From: Pelomonas sp. V22
Lineage (GTDB): Bacteria > Pseudomonadota > Gammaproteobacteria > Burkholderiales > Burkholderiaceae_C
NCBI RefSeq assembly: GCF_030014915.1
Contig: NZ_JAGIXS010000004.1
Coordinates: forward strand, 310,001 to 374,000
Length of the DNA: 64,000 bases
Direction of reading: 5' to 3'
Shown: one piece after another, positions 32,480-40,815 of the stretch
Numbering within the stretch: the first letter of the stretch is position 1
Layout of the letters: each line of letters begins with the position of its first letter
The notes under the pieces: model-generated
Seen by the model: the letters and a program-made list of their open reading frames with translations, nothing else
Databases searched by the model: none
What the model was told of the DNA's origin: nothing
Translations under genes and position numbers: made by a program

Positions 32480-34780
32480 CTACCTGAAACCGATACCGCG
32501 TCTTTGCCGGACCTCCGGCTTGACGCGGTGCTCGGACTCCAGCTGGGCGAGGAACTCGTCCGGCGTGAAGGCCTCGCCGAGGATGGCGACCTGCTCGGCC
32601 ACGGCGGCGAAGTCGCCATGGGTCAGCTGGTCCAGCAAGGCCAGCCGCTCGCGCTGCTCGGCGCTCAGTGCCATCCCATCACCGCCCAGCGCCTCGCGTG
32701 CAAACATGCGCTCGCGCTGCTCGGCCTTGAGCGGATGGAAGCGGATCTTGAAGGCGAAGCGGCGCAAGGCCGCCTCGTCCAGCTCGTCGAACAGATTGGT
32801 CGTGCAGATGAAGAGCCCGTCGAAGCGCTCCATGCCGGCCAGCATCTCGTTGACCTCGCTCACCTCGTAGTTGCGCTCGGCCCGGCGGCGGCTGCGCAGA
32901 AAGCTGTCGGCTTCATCGAGCAGCAGCACCGCGCCCTCATGGGCGGCCGCCTCGAACATGCGGGCCATGTTGGTCTCGGTCTCGCCGACAAATTTGCTCA
33001 TCAGGTCGCTGGCCTGGCGCACCATCAGCGGCCGGTGCAGCGATTGAGCGATGTGCTCGGCCAGGGCCGTCTTGCCAGTGCCCGGCGGGCCGAAGAAGCA
33101 GAGATTGCCACGCCCCCGGCGCTGCAGGGCCTCGACGATGCGCGGTATCTCGAAGCGCGATTCGCAGTTCAAGAGCTCGGGCTCGTACTGCGTCACGACC
33201 TGACGAGTGCGGGAGTCCTGGCCGCTCGTGCCCAGGGCCTTGTCGGCATTCAGCAGCTGGCGTTCGATCAGCTGCTCGCTGTTCGCCCCATCGCCGGCCA
33301 GTTGGGCAAAGCGTACCGCCGTGCGGATCTGCGCCGGCGTGAGTGCGCGGCGCTCGGCCAGGCGTTCGGCAAAGCCCTCGCCGACCTTGACCTCGGCCAG
33401 CGCCCGCTGCACCAGGCCGAGGCGCGCGCCGGGTGGCGGCGACTTCAGCTCCAGGTGGTACTGGAAGCGGCGGCGGAAGGCCGGGTCGATCTGCTCGATG
33501 CGATTGGTGACCCAGACCACCGGCACCGGGTTGGTCTCGAGGATCTGGTTGACCCAGGCCTTGCCGCTGACCGAGGCCGAATGCGGTGCCTCCAGCGCCG
33601 AATCGAGCCGGGCCATCAGCTGCATGGTGTCGCTGGACAGCGGCGGGAACACGTCCTCCACCTCGTCGAACAGCAAGGCCACCTTCTCGCTGGCCTTGAG
33701 GAATTGCTGGCTGATCTGCAGCGAGCGGTAGCGGTCGCGGCCGGTGAGCGAATTGCCGTCGCGGTCCGCGTACTCGACCTCGTAGAGATCGAGGCCCGCC
33801 TCCTCGGCCGCCACCTTGGCCAGCTCGGTCTTGCCGGTACCGGGCGGGCCGTAGAGCAGCACATTGACACCGGGCTCGCGCCGCTCCACGGCCTGGCGCA
33901 AGAGCGTGCCCAGCACCTGCAGGTCCTCAGCCACGAACTGGAAGTCGCGGCCGGTGAGCGTGCTCTTGACCACGGGCCGCGTGAACACGGCCATCAGGTC
34001 ATGCGGCCCTTGGTACTCGCGCATCAGCACCGGCGGCAGTTGATCGCTGACCTTCATCAGGTCGGCCAGGTCGGTGATGTTGTGCTCCGAGATCAGGTTC
34101 TCGACCATGCCTATGCGCTCGAGCCGCGAGCCGGCGCGCAGGGCCTCGGCCACATCGCGCTCGTCCACGCCAGCCACGGCAGCAATCGCTGCGAAGGCCT
34201 CCTGCGCGTTGTTGACCTTGAACTCGACCAGGGCGCCGCGCAGCTCGCGCTGGTAGCGGGCCAGCGTGCCGTAGAGCAGCAGCGCGCGCTCGGCCGGGTT
34301 GAGCTGCAGGAGGTTGCCGAGCGCGGCGATGTTCTTCTCGACCAGGGTGTGCTCGCGCTTCAACTGCCGGTCCAGGTGGTCGCAGGTGGTGGCGAGCACG
34401 GCCAGCACGTCCTTCGGCGCGTCCTTCACATACTCGTCGAGGTAGAAGAACAGCGTGGCCTCGGCGAAGGGGCCGCTCCAGACACCGAAGCGGTCGAGGA
34501 AGGCGGCGTCATCGAGCGCTGCATGCCCAGCCCACAGCTCGTTGCCTTGCACGCGGCGTTCAAGGAACTCGCGCAGCCGCGTCAGCACGCGCACCGGCCA
34601 GACCAGGTGGCGGCCGGTGAAGGACAAAAGGCCGTTGAAATCGCGCCGCAGGTTGAAGCGGCCGGCATGGCGCACCGTCAGCGTCAGCACGAAATGCGAG
34701 CACATGCGATCCAGCACCGGGGCATTGCTGAGCCCGGGCGAAGCCAGCACACGTTGCTGCTCTGCCAGACGCTTGACCAT
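32480..34780 (-). CDS. Protein with two AAA+ ATPase modules
   Basis: A 766-residue cytoplasmic protein. The first ~290 residues are a helical region I do not recognise. Two AAA+ modules follow: P-loops G-P-P-G-T-G-K-T near residues 311-318 and 563-570, and Walker B motifs L-L-F-D-E-V-E-D and L-L-L-D-E-A-D-S. The first module carries a W-V-T-N-R sensor and arginine pair R-R-R-F, the second T-T-N-L and R-R-F. This resembles FtsH/CDC48-type double-ring proteins, but no protease motif is present, so an unfoldase or remodelling role is likely. The start at 34780 has AGGAG eight bases upstream. The 104-bp leader holds three hairpins. Confidence 0.82.
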   Translation of the reverse strand: MVKRLAEQQRVLASPGLSNAPVLDRMCSHFVLTLTVRHAGRFNLRRDFNGLLSFTGRHLVWPVRVLTRLREFLERRVQGNELWAGHAALDDAAFLDRFGVWSGPFAEATLFFYLDEYVKDAPKDVLAVLATTCDHLDRQLKREHTLVEKNIAALGNLLQLNPAERALLLYGTLARYQRELRGALVEFKVNNAQEAFAAIAAVAGVDERDVAEALRAGSRLERIGMVENLISEHNITDLADLMKVSDQLPPVLMREYQGPHDLMAVFTRPVVKSTLTGRDFQFVAEDLQVLGTLLRQAVERREPGVNVLLYGPPGTGKTELAKVAAEEAGLDLYEVEYADRDGNSLTGRDRYRSLQISQQFLKASEKVALLFDEVEDVFPPLSSDTMQLMARLDSALEAPHSASVSGKAWVNQILETNPVPVVWVTNRIEQIDPAFRRRFQYHLELKSPPPGARLGLVQRALAEVKVGEGFAERLAERRALTPAQIRTAVRFAQLAGDGANSEQLIERQLLNADKALGTSGQDSRTRQVVTQYEPELLNCESRFEIPRIVEALQRRGRGNLCFFGPPGTGKTALAEHIAQSLHRPLMVRQASDLMSKFVGETETNMARMFEAAAHEGAVLLLDEADSFLRSRRRAERNYEVSEVNEMLAGMERFDGLFICTTNLFDELDEAALRRFAFKIRFHPLKAEQRERMFAREALGGDGMALSAEQRERLALLDQLTHGDFAAVAEQVAILGEAFTPDEFLAQLESEHRVKPEVRQRRGIGFR

Positions 34781-34804
34781 GGGGCCACTCCTCGCTACCT
34801 GCGC

Positions 34805-34823
34805 CCGCCCCTTCGTGGGGCGG
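34805..34823 (-). other. Hairpin in the leader of the double-AAA gene
   Basis: CCGCCCC (34805-34811) and GGGGCGG (34817-34823) form a seven-pair stem with a five-base loop, 25 bases upstream of the AAA start. No T-run follows on either strand. It may be a leader structure or a degraded terminator. Confidence 0.4.
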
Positions 34824-34834
34824 CGTGGTCCGAT

Positions 34835-34856
34835 CTTGGCGCAGCGCGGCGCCAAG
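34835..34856. other. Inverted repeat between the DUF3567 and double-AAA genes
   Basis: CTTGGCGC (34835-34842) pairs perfectly with GCGCCAAG (34849-34856) around a six-base loop. It lies between a terminator-like hairpin and the AAA-gene leader hairpin. It could be an operator or part of an attenuator. Confidence 0.45.
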
Positions 34857-34858
34857 AA

Positions 34859-34880
34859 CAAGGGCCCCGAAGGGCCCCTG
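34859..34880 (-). terminator. Probable terminator of the DUF3567 gene
   Basis: A GC-rich stem (CAaGGGCC against GGCCCcTG, one mismatch) with a six-base loop starts four bases after the DUF3567 stop on the minus strand and is followed by TTGTTCTT. The T-run is imperfect, so efficiency is uncertain. Confidence 0.5.
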
Positions 34881-34884
34881 CTGT

Positions 34885-35166
34885 TCAATGCATCACGACG
34901 GGCTGCTGTCCCATGTTCGCGTAGCGCTCGATGAAATCGTCCAGCTCGTCCTCGGAGGGCTCACGGTCGCCGATCAGCGCCTCGACGCCTTCCTGGAACT
35001 GCTGGGCCATGGCCCCCTCGATGAAGATCTCTCGCCGAGCGAACTTGTCGACGATCTCGAAGCCACCCCGGCTGAGACATTGCGAGGCCTCTTCGCTGAC
35101 GCCCGTATCAACCGGCACCTCGAACTGGACCACGATGTAGCTGGGGGAGTTGTAAAGCATGTGCAT
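34885..35166 (-). CDS. DUF3567 domain-containing protein
   Basis: A 93-residue acidic cytoplasmic protein. The opening M-H-M-L-Y-N-S-P-S-Y-I-V-V-Q-F-E-V is characteristic of DUF3567, a small family confined largely to Burkholderiales. It continues with R-G-G-F-E-I-V-D-K and an F-I-E-G segment. AGGAGA lies about six bases before the ATG at 35166, which fixes the start against an in-frame ATG 48 bp upstream. Function unknown. It precedes the double-AAA gene on the same strand, separated by a terminator-like hairpin. Confidence 0.85.
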   Translation of the reverse strand: MHMLYNSPSYIVVQFEVPVDTGVSEEASQCLSRGGFEIVDKFARREIFIEGAMAQQFQEGVEALIGDREPSEDELDDFIERYANMGQQPVVMH

Positions 35167-35298
35167 GAGAACTCTCCTATGGCCGGTAGCTGGATCCAGA
35201 CTAAGCGCATTCAAGGGCGCTCTGGAACAAATACTGGCAGAAAGCCCCTTATCTCGGGGGAATCCATGAGACCGCCCTGTGGTGGAAGCGGCACAAGA

Positions 35299-36288
35299 TC
35301 ACGGCGCGGGCGGCTGCTCGTCACGCTGCAGCAGCAATTCCCAGCGCAGCACCCCACCCTGCACATGGCGCACGCGCACCGGCAGGTGGTGGCGGGCCGG
35401 ATCCAGCCACAGCTCGATGCGGGCATCCCAGGCGCCCACCGGCTCGCGCAGCAGGTGCAGGCTCTGCGCCAGGCGCCCGGCCGGCAGCTCGATGCCTTCC
35501 TGATCCAGCACACGGAAATGCCATTGCTGCAGCTCGCCCTTCAGCGTGGCCACCGGCATCACGAGTTCGGTGCCGCTCTGGTAGCGCTGCGGCTCGGCAT
35601 CCACGAGGGCGGCGAGTTGCAGCCACCAGCTGATACGGTCTTGCGCGCCCTCCTGCAAGGGCAAGAGGGCCGGGCTGGCCGAGAAGCTGATCAGGCCCTC
35701 GTCGCGCCGGAAGTTCGTGGCCTGGCGGTCGCGTGGACCTTGCTTGCCCTGCTGCCTTTGCGCAAAGCGGCGCGGTGCGAGGCCGCTCTCGGGGTCCAGG
35801 TCACCGAGGCTGCGCCAGGCCGGCAGGGCCTTGCCCTCGAGCTCGCGCTCCAGCAAGGCCTCGTAGTGCCCCTCGCTCGGCCGCCAGCTGAGGCGCGCCG
35901 TGCCCTGCTTGTCGCCCTGGACCAGCAGGTACTGCCAGCTGAAGCCTGCCACGGTCTGCGGCGCGGCGGTCGCTGCGACGGCTTGCTCCGGCATGGTCCG
36001 CGCAGCCCGGCCGGGCACGCGAGCCGGGCGCGGGGCCTCAACGGGTGCCGGCTCCGCCTGGGCCGCAGGCGCTAACTCGGGCAGCAGCAGGCTGGTCGTC
36101 ACCACGCGCGCCTGTACGCCCAAGGGCAAGGCCGGCGCACGGGCCATCAGGCTCCAGACCAGCAGGGCATGCAGGCCCACGGCCGCTACCAAGGCGCCCA
36201 CCAGCACCGGGCGGCGGGGCGAGGAAGGCAATGGGGTCGTCGGCAGGGCTTGCAGCATGTGGACAATGCTAGCCAACGCGGAAGACAT
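35299..36288 (-). CDS. DUF3108 domain-containing protein with one N-terminal membrane helix
   Basis: A 329-residue protein. A short basic N-terminus and one membrane helix (residues ~28-48) precede a Pro/Ala-rich linker (70-110) and a beta-rich periplasmic domain beginning F-S-W-Q-Y. That domain matches DUF3108, a lipocalin/LolA-like barrel family found beside envelope genes in Burkholderiales. The start is uncertain between 36288 and an in-frame ATG at 36258. Divergent from the FAH-family gene with 22 bp between starts. Precise function unknown. Confidence 0.75.
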   Translation of the reverse strand: MSSALASIVHMLQALPTTPLPSSPRRPVLVGALVAAVGLHALLVWSLMARAPALPLGVQARVVTTSLLLPELAPAAQAEPAPVEAPRPARVPGRAARTMPEQAVAATAAPQTVAGFSWQYLLVQGDKQGTARLSWRPSEGHYEALLERELEGKALPAWRSLGDLDPESGLAPRRFAQRQQGKQGPRDRQATNFRRDEGLISFSASPALLPLQEGAQDRISWWLQLAALVDAEPQRYQSGTELVMPVATLKGELQQWHFRVLDQEGIELPAGRLAQSLHLLREPVGAWDARIELWLDPARHHLPVRVRHVQGGVLRWELLLQRDEQPPAP

Positions 36289-36310
36289 TCCGCATCGTCA
36301 CCGAATAGCA

Positions 36311-37309
36311 ATGAAACTCGCCACCTACAACGACGGCTCCCGCGACGGCCAATTGCTGGTCGTCTCGCGCGACCTGAGCCAGGCCCATTTCGCCAGCGGC
36401 ATCGCCACCCGCATGCAGCAGCTGCTCGACGACTGGAACTTCGTCGCGCCGCAGCTGGAAGAAATCTCCCAGAACCTCAACCACGGCAAGGCCCGCCATG
36501 CCTTCCCGTTCGAGCCGCAGCGCTGCATGGCGCCATTGCCGCGCGCCTACCAGTGGGCCGATGGCTCGGCCTACATCAACCATGTGGAGCTGGTGCGCAA
36601 GGCCCGTGGCGCCGAGGTGCCCGAGAGCTTCTACACCGACCCGCTGATGTACCAGGGCGGCAGCGACGATTTCCTCGGCGCCTGCGAAGGCGCACGCTTC
36701 GTCTCCGAGGCCATGGGCATCGACTTCGAGGCCGAGATCGCCGTGATCACCGGCGACGTGGCCATGGGCACCGGCCCCGATGCGGCGCTGGAAGGTGTGC
36801 GCCTCGTGATGCTGGCCAACGACTGGAGCCTGCGCAACCTGATCCCGAACGAGCTGGCCAAGGGCTTCGGCTTCTTCCAGAGCAAACCGGCCACGGCCTT
36901 CAGCCCGGTGGCGGTGACGCCCGATGAGCTGGGCGAGGCCTGGAAGAAGGGACGATTGCACCTCACGCTGCAGACCATGTGGAACGGCCGCAAGGTCGGC
37001 CAATGCGAGGCCGGGCCGGAGATGACCTTCCACTTCGGCCAGCTGATCGCCCACATCGCCAAGACGCGCAATGTGCGAGCCGGCTCCATCGTCGGCTCGG
37101 GCACGGTCAGCAACAAGGACTGGGCCAAGGGCTACAGCTGCATCGCCGAGAAGCGCGCCATCGAGATGATCGAGAGCGGCGGCGAGGCCAAGACCGAGTT
37201 CATGAAGTTCGGCGACACGGTGCGCATCGAGATGAAGGGCAAGGACGGTCAGAGCCTGTTCGGCGCGATTGAGCAGGATGTGCTGCCGCTGCACGAGGAA
37301 GCGAAATGA
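36311..37309 (+). CDS. Fumarylacetoacetate hydrolase (FAH) family protein
   Basis: A 332-residue protein of the FAH superfamily, which cleaves or hydrolyses beta-diketo acids using Mg2+/Ca2+. The metal-binding run D-F-E-A-E-I-A-V-I near residue 137 supplies the acidic ligands. V-M-L-A-N-D-W-S-L-R-N and the late G-S-I-V-G-S-G-T-V-S-N are conserved blocks. The ~330-residue form with its own N-terminal domain corresponds to fumarylacetoacetase-like proteins of proteobacteria. Whether it serves tyrosine breakdown is not shown, as no hmgA or maiA lies nearby. A dispersed repeat separates it from the nucleoside hydrolase gene on the same strand. Confidence 0.87.
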   Translation: MKLATYNDGSRDGQLLVVSRDLSQAHFASGIATRMQQLLDDWNFVAPQLEEISQNLNHGKARHAFPFEPQRCMAPLPRAYQWADGSAYINHVELVRKARGAEVPESFYTDPLMYQGGSDDFLGACEGARFVSEAMGIDFEAEIAVITGDVAMGTGPDAALEGVRLVMLANDWSLRNLIPNELAKGFGFFQSKPATAFSPVAVTPDELGEAWKKGRLHLTLQTMWNGRKVGQCEAGPEMTFHFGQLIAHIAKTRNVRAGSIVGSGTVSNKDWAKGYSCIAEKRAIEMIESGGEAKTEFMKFGDTVRIEMKGKDGQSLFGAIEQDVLPLHEEAK

Positions 37310-37312
37310 GGA

Positions 37313-37391
37313 CCGAGCGCAGGGCCGCTCCCAAGCCGGTCCTCATCCCCTCGGGGGATCGACCGACGTACCCGTCGGGCGAGGGGCTCAC
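37313..37391. repeat. Dispersed intergenic repeat, copy 1
   Basis: The first 27 bases (37313-37339) are identical to 63193-63219. Both copies then carry a CCCCTCGGGG-like segment and end in the same nine bases GGGGCTCAC. This copy is 79 bp and provides the Shine-Dalgarno-like GAGGGG just before the nucleoside hydrolase ATG. It looks like a REP/MITE-like extragenic element. Confidence 0.7.
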
Positions 37392-38327
37392 ATGACCCCA
37401 CGTCAAATCCTCATCGACACCGATCCGGGCCAGGACGATGCCATCGCCATCCTGCTTGCCCTGGCCAGCCCGGAGCTGGAAGTCCTGGGCATCACGACCG
37501 TCGCCGGCAATGTGCCGCTTCGGCTGACCAGCCGCAATGCCCGCATCATCTGCGAGCTGGCCGGCCGCAGCGACATCCCGGTCTACGCCGGTGCCGACAA
37601 ACCCTTGCAGCGCGCCCTGGTCACGGCCGAATTCGTGCATGGCAAGAGCGGCCTGGACGGCATCACCCTGCCCGAGCCGCAGATGCCGCTGCGCGAAGGC
37701 CATGCGGTGAATTTCCTGATCGAGACGCTGATGGCGCGCGAAGGCGTCACCGTCTGCGCGCTGGGGCCGCTGACCAATATCGCCCTGGCCTTGCAGAAGG
37801 AACCCCGCATCGCCCAGCGCATCGAGCGCATCGTGCTGATGGGTGGTGGCTACTTCGAGGGTGGCAACATCACGCCGGCCGCCGAGTTCAATTTCTATGT
37901 GGACCCGCAGGCGGCGGCTCAAGTGTTTGCGGCCGGCATCCCGATCACGATGGCGCCGCTGGACGTGACCCACCAGGCGCTCACCACGCGGCCGCGCATC
38001 GCCGCGCTGCGCGCCCTCGGCAATCGCGTGGGCGAAGCTGCGGCCGCGTGGATGGAATTCTTCGAGCGTTTTGACGAAGAGAAATACGGCCAGGAAGGCG
38101 GGCCACTGCACGACCCCTGCGTGATCGCCTGGCTCTTGAAGCCCGAGCTGTTCACCGGCCGGCGCTGCAACGTCGAGATCGAGACCGGCAGCGAGCTGAC
38201 CCTGGGCATGAGCGTGGTCGACTGGTGGGGCGTCACCCGCCGGCCGCAGAATGCGCTGGTGCTGGGCGGCATCGATGCCGACGGCTATTTCCGCTTGATC
38301 ACCGAAAGACTGGGAGTGCTGCCATGA
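37392..38327 (+). CDS. Inosine/uridine-preferring nucleoside hydrolase
   Basis: A 311-residue cytoplasmic enzyme that splits ribonucleosides to free base and ribose. The calcium-binding signature D-T-D-P-G-Q-D-D sits at residues 9-16. It is followed by the conserved N-V late in strand 2 (V-A-G-N-V), G-P-L-T-N-I-A and the M-G-G-G block before the catalytic loop, then D-P-C-V-I-A-W, where the family often has D-P/A. Length is normal. It is followed without a gap by the DUF4197 gene (ATGA overlap). The base preference cannot be deduced. Confidence 0.92.
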   Translation: MTPRQILIDTDPGQDDAIAILLALASPELEVLGITTVAGNVPLRLTSRNARIICELAGRSDIPVYAGADKPLQRALVTAEFVHGKSGLDGITLPEPQMPLREGHAVNFLIETLMAREGVTVCALGPLTNIALALQKEPRIAQRIERIVLMGGGYFEGGNITPAAEFNFYVDPQAAAQVFAAGIPITMAPLDVTHQALTTRPRIAALRALGNRVGEAAAAWMEFFERFDEEKYGQEGGPLHDPCVIAWLLKPELFTGRRCNVEIETGSELTLGMSVVDWWGVTRRPQNALVLGGIDADGYFRLITERLGVLP

Positions 38328-39001
38328 AGCGTCGTGATTTCACCCTTGTTGCGGGCTCCGGCCTGCTGATGCCGTCGGCCTTTGCGGCCGCCCTCAGCGA
38401 GACCGACGCCGCCAGCGGCATCCGCGCGGCGCTGGAGCGCGGCGCCGAATCGGCCGTGGCCCTGCTCGGCAAGAACGACGGCTTCATGGGCAACCCGCTG
38501 GTGCGTATCGAACTGCCCGAGCGGCTCAAGAGCGCCGTCAAGCTCCTGAAGGCCACCGGCCAGGGCAAGAAGGTCGATGAGCTGCTGCTGGCCATGAACC
38601 GCGCGGCCGAAGCCGCCGTGCCGGCTGCCAAGCCCCTGCTCGTGAAGGCGGTGAGGGACATCAGCGTGGAAGACGCCTTGAAGCTCGTGCGCGGCGGCAA
38701 CGACAAGGCGGTGACCGATTTCTTCGCCGGCAAGACCCGCGAACCGCTGTCGGCAAAGTTCCTGCCCATCGTCACGCAAGCCACCGAGAAGGTGGCGCTG
38801 GCCGACAAGTACAACGCTGTCGCCGGCAAGGCCGCGGGCATGGGCCTCATGAAGGGCGAAGACGCCAACATCCAGCAGTACGTCACCGCCCGCGCGCTCG
38901 ACGGCCTGTTCCTGATGATCGGTGAGGAAGAAAAGAAGATCCGCCAGGATCCGATAGGCACGGGCAGCGCGCTGCTGAAGAAGGTGTTCGGCAAGCTTTG
39001 A
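38324..39001 (+). CDS. DUF4197 domain-containing exported protein
   Basis: A 225-residue protein with an N-terminal twin-arginine-like K-R-R-D-F segment and a hydrophobic stretch ending S-A-F-A (residue ~22), suggesting export. The mature part is almost wholly helical and matches DUF4197: L-S-E-T-D-A-A-S-G-I-R-A-A-L-E-R-G at the start, then G-F-M-G-N-P-L-V-R-I-E-L-P and the closing G-S-A-L-L-K-K-V-F-G. Coupled to nucleoside hydrolase by an ATGA overlap. Its stop abuts the stop of the convergent hydrolase with no bases between. Function unknown. Confidence 0.85.
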   Translation: MKRRDFTLVAGSGLLMPSAFAAALSETDAASGIRAALERGAESAVALLGKNDGFMGNPLVRIELPERLKSAVKLLKATGQGKKVDELLLAMNRAAEAAVPAAKPLLVKAVRDISVEDALKLVRGGNDKAVTDFFAGKTREPLSAKFLPIVTQATEKVALADKYNAVAGKAAGMGLMKGEDANIQQYVTARALDGLFLMIGEEEKKIRQDPIGTGSALLKKVFGKL

Positions 39002-39814
39002 TCAAGGCGACGGCCGCACAAAGCGCCTTATCGCCTCGACCAGCTCGGCATCCTGGCCGACAAAGCCGTGCGGCGAGCGGCCTTCGCAGGCATCGCCACT
39101 GCCGCCCGGGCCGCCCTTGATCAGCTGCTGCTCCAGGCGCGCATTGCGCAGGCGCTTGGCCACCTCGGCCATTTGCCGGGGCGGCGAGCGCGGGCAGTCG
39201 TCGTCGGCATGTCCGAGCAGCAGCACTGGCTGACGGATGGCGGCGAGGTCCAGGTCGAAGACCGATTGCGAGGTCCAGGTCTTGCGGCCCATGGGCGTGC
39301 CCACCGTCAGGATGGAACTGAGCACGACCCCATCGGGCGCGGCTGCACCTTGCAGGCGCGAGGCGGCGTTGACGGTCGAGATCGTGCCGCGGCTGGTGCC
39401 CACCAGCCAGACCTGGCCGCCGCCCTGGACGGCGCGCAGCGTCTCGATCAGGCGGCCGAGGTCTGCGGCATGACGCGGGTCGGTGCGAAAGCCCGCGAGG
39501 CCGTCGTCGCCGGCCTGCTGGTCCGAGGGCGCATCGACCAGCGCCGTGCCAAAGCCCTGGGCCTGCAGCAGCGGCTGCGCACGCACCAGGGCATTGCCCT
39601 TCAGCGCGGTTGCGCAACCCTTTTCATCGAGCTTGAGATGGCCGCCACCGCCGGCCAGCAGAACCAGCGTGATCGCTGGCTCTGCGCTCGGCGGGTTCAG
39701 CGAAAAGGCCTGGCTCGCGCCCTCGCGCACCGCCAGGCTGCGCAGCTCGCCGCAAGGCGCCGCCTGGACGGCGCCGGCGGCGGCCAGCATCAGCAGGGCC
39801 AGCGCCGCCCTCAT
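39002..39814 (-). CDS. Exported alpha/beta-hydrolase-like protein
   Basis: A 270-residue protein with a signal peptide ending V-Q-A near residue 18. The nucleophile elbow V-G-T-S-R-G-T-I-S near residue 140 fits the G-x-S-x-G rule of alpha/beta-hydrolases. L-L-L-G-H-A-D-D-D carries the likely acid, and H-G-F near the C-terminus the likely histidine. No closer family is recognised; dienelactone-hydrolase or esterase-like proteins are nearest in pattern. The start codon overlaps the stop of the upstream prohibitin-like gene (4 bp). Confidence 0.7.
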   Translation of the reverse strand: MRAALALLMLAAAGAVQAAPCGELRSLAVREGASQAFSLNPPSAEPAITLVLLAGGGGHLKLDEKGCATALKGNALVRAQPLLQAQGFGTALVDAPSDQQAGDDGLAGFRTDPRHAADLGRLIETLRAVQGGGQVWLVGTSRGTISTVNAASRLQGAAAPDGVVLSSILTVGTPMGRKTWTSQSVFDLDLAAIRQPVLLLGHADDDCPRSPPRQMAEVAKRLRNARLEQQLIKGGPGGSGDACEGRSPHGFVGQDAELVEAIRRFVRPSP

Positions 39815-40653
39815 TTGGCGCTGCTACCGCTCGGGTTCAGCTGGATGAAGGGCGTGCCGCCACCGGTGTAGTGGGGCAGGCGGCCGTCCCACTTCTTGAT
39901 GGCGTCGGCCTCGTTCTCCAGCTGCTTCAGGCGCAGCAGTTCGGGCGTCACTTCCTGGCGCTTGGCCTTCAGCGACTCGGCCTCGCCGCGCGCCTTGGCC
40001 AGCGCCTGCTCGGCTTCCACCTTGATGCGCTCCAGGTCACGCTCGGCGGTCAGCTTCTTCTGCTCGGCCTCGACCTTGGCTTCAATCGCCTTGTCGAACA
40101 CGGCCGAGAAGTCGTAATTCACTGCAGCCAGCGAGTCCACGATCACGCCATGGCGCTTCAGGCGCTGCTCCAGCGCGTCACGGATCTTGCTGCTGACTTC
40201 GGTGCGCTTGGTCACCAGCTCCTCGGCCGTGTACTGCGCAGTGATCGCCTTGGTCGATTCCTGCGCGGCAGGCTCGATCACGCGGGAAGCCACGGCGTTT
40301 TCATTGCCGATGGCCTGGTAGGTTTGGGCCACCAGGGCCGGGTCCAGACGCCAATTCAATGCCGCCGAGACGGCCACCTGCTGCAGGTCTTTCGAAGCGG
40401 CCACACCCTTGCCCTCGTTCTTCTGCAGGCGCACATCGATCATGTGGACCCGGTTCACGAAGGGCATGACGAAATGCAGGCCCTCGCCCAGCGGCTCGGG
40501 ATCGACCTTGCCGAAGGTGGTGATCACGCCGCGCGTCCCGGACTGCACGATGCGCACCGGATTGATCATGCTGATCAGGACGATCACGGCGACGACGCCG
40601 ACAGCGATCTTGGGCAGGGCGCCGAAGCGCGACGACGATGACGAGGAATACAT
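39811..40653 (-). CDS. Prohibitin/SPFH-domain membrane protein
   Basis: A 280-residue protein. A Ser-rich N-terminus (M-Y-S-S-S-S-S-S) precedes a single membrane helix (residues ~13-30). The SPFH/band-7 domain follows (V-Q-S-G-T-R-G-V-I-T-T-F-G-K-V, V-D-V-R-L-Q-K), then a long coiled coil rich in A-E-A/E-K (residues ~185-245). This is the prohibitin-family layout; such proteins form large membrane rings that scaffold or regulate proteases such as FtsH. The coiled coil ends in a short Gly/Pro tail. The gene overlaps the exported hydrolase by four bases. Confidence 0.88.
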   Translation of the reverse strand: MYSSSSSSRFGALPKIAVGVVAVIVLISMINPVRIVQSGTRGVITTFGKVDPEPLGEGLHFVMPFVNRVHMIDVRLQKNEGKGVAASKDLQQVAVSAALNWRLDPALVAQTYQAIGNENAVASRVIEPAAQESTKAITAQYTAEELVTKRTEVSSKIRDALEQRLKRHGVIVDSLAAVNYDFSAVFDKAIEAKVEAEQKKLTAERDLERIKVEAEQALAKARGEAESLKAKRQEVTPELLRLKQLENEADAIKKWDGRLPHYTGGGTPFIQLNPSGSSAK

Positions 40654-40815
40654 GGCTCCTTCTCCTTCAGAGGTGTTGTGATTGAGGGCCGCAGGCTAGC
40701 AGTGCTGGGGTGCATCGCAAGTCGCCATCGGACGAACGGCTGGCACAAGCGCATGAGCTGCGTGGACAATACGGCCCTTTCCGAACCGAACGGCGCCAGC
40801 GCCTGACCTGCATTC

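Noticed and set aside
32504-34924. An 806-residue plus-strand frame across the double-AAA gene
   Set aside because: The minus-strand product has both Walker motifs twice; the other frame has none and is Leu/His/Arg-rich noise.
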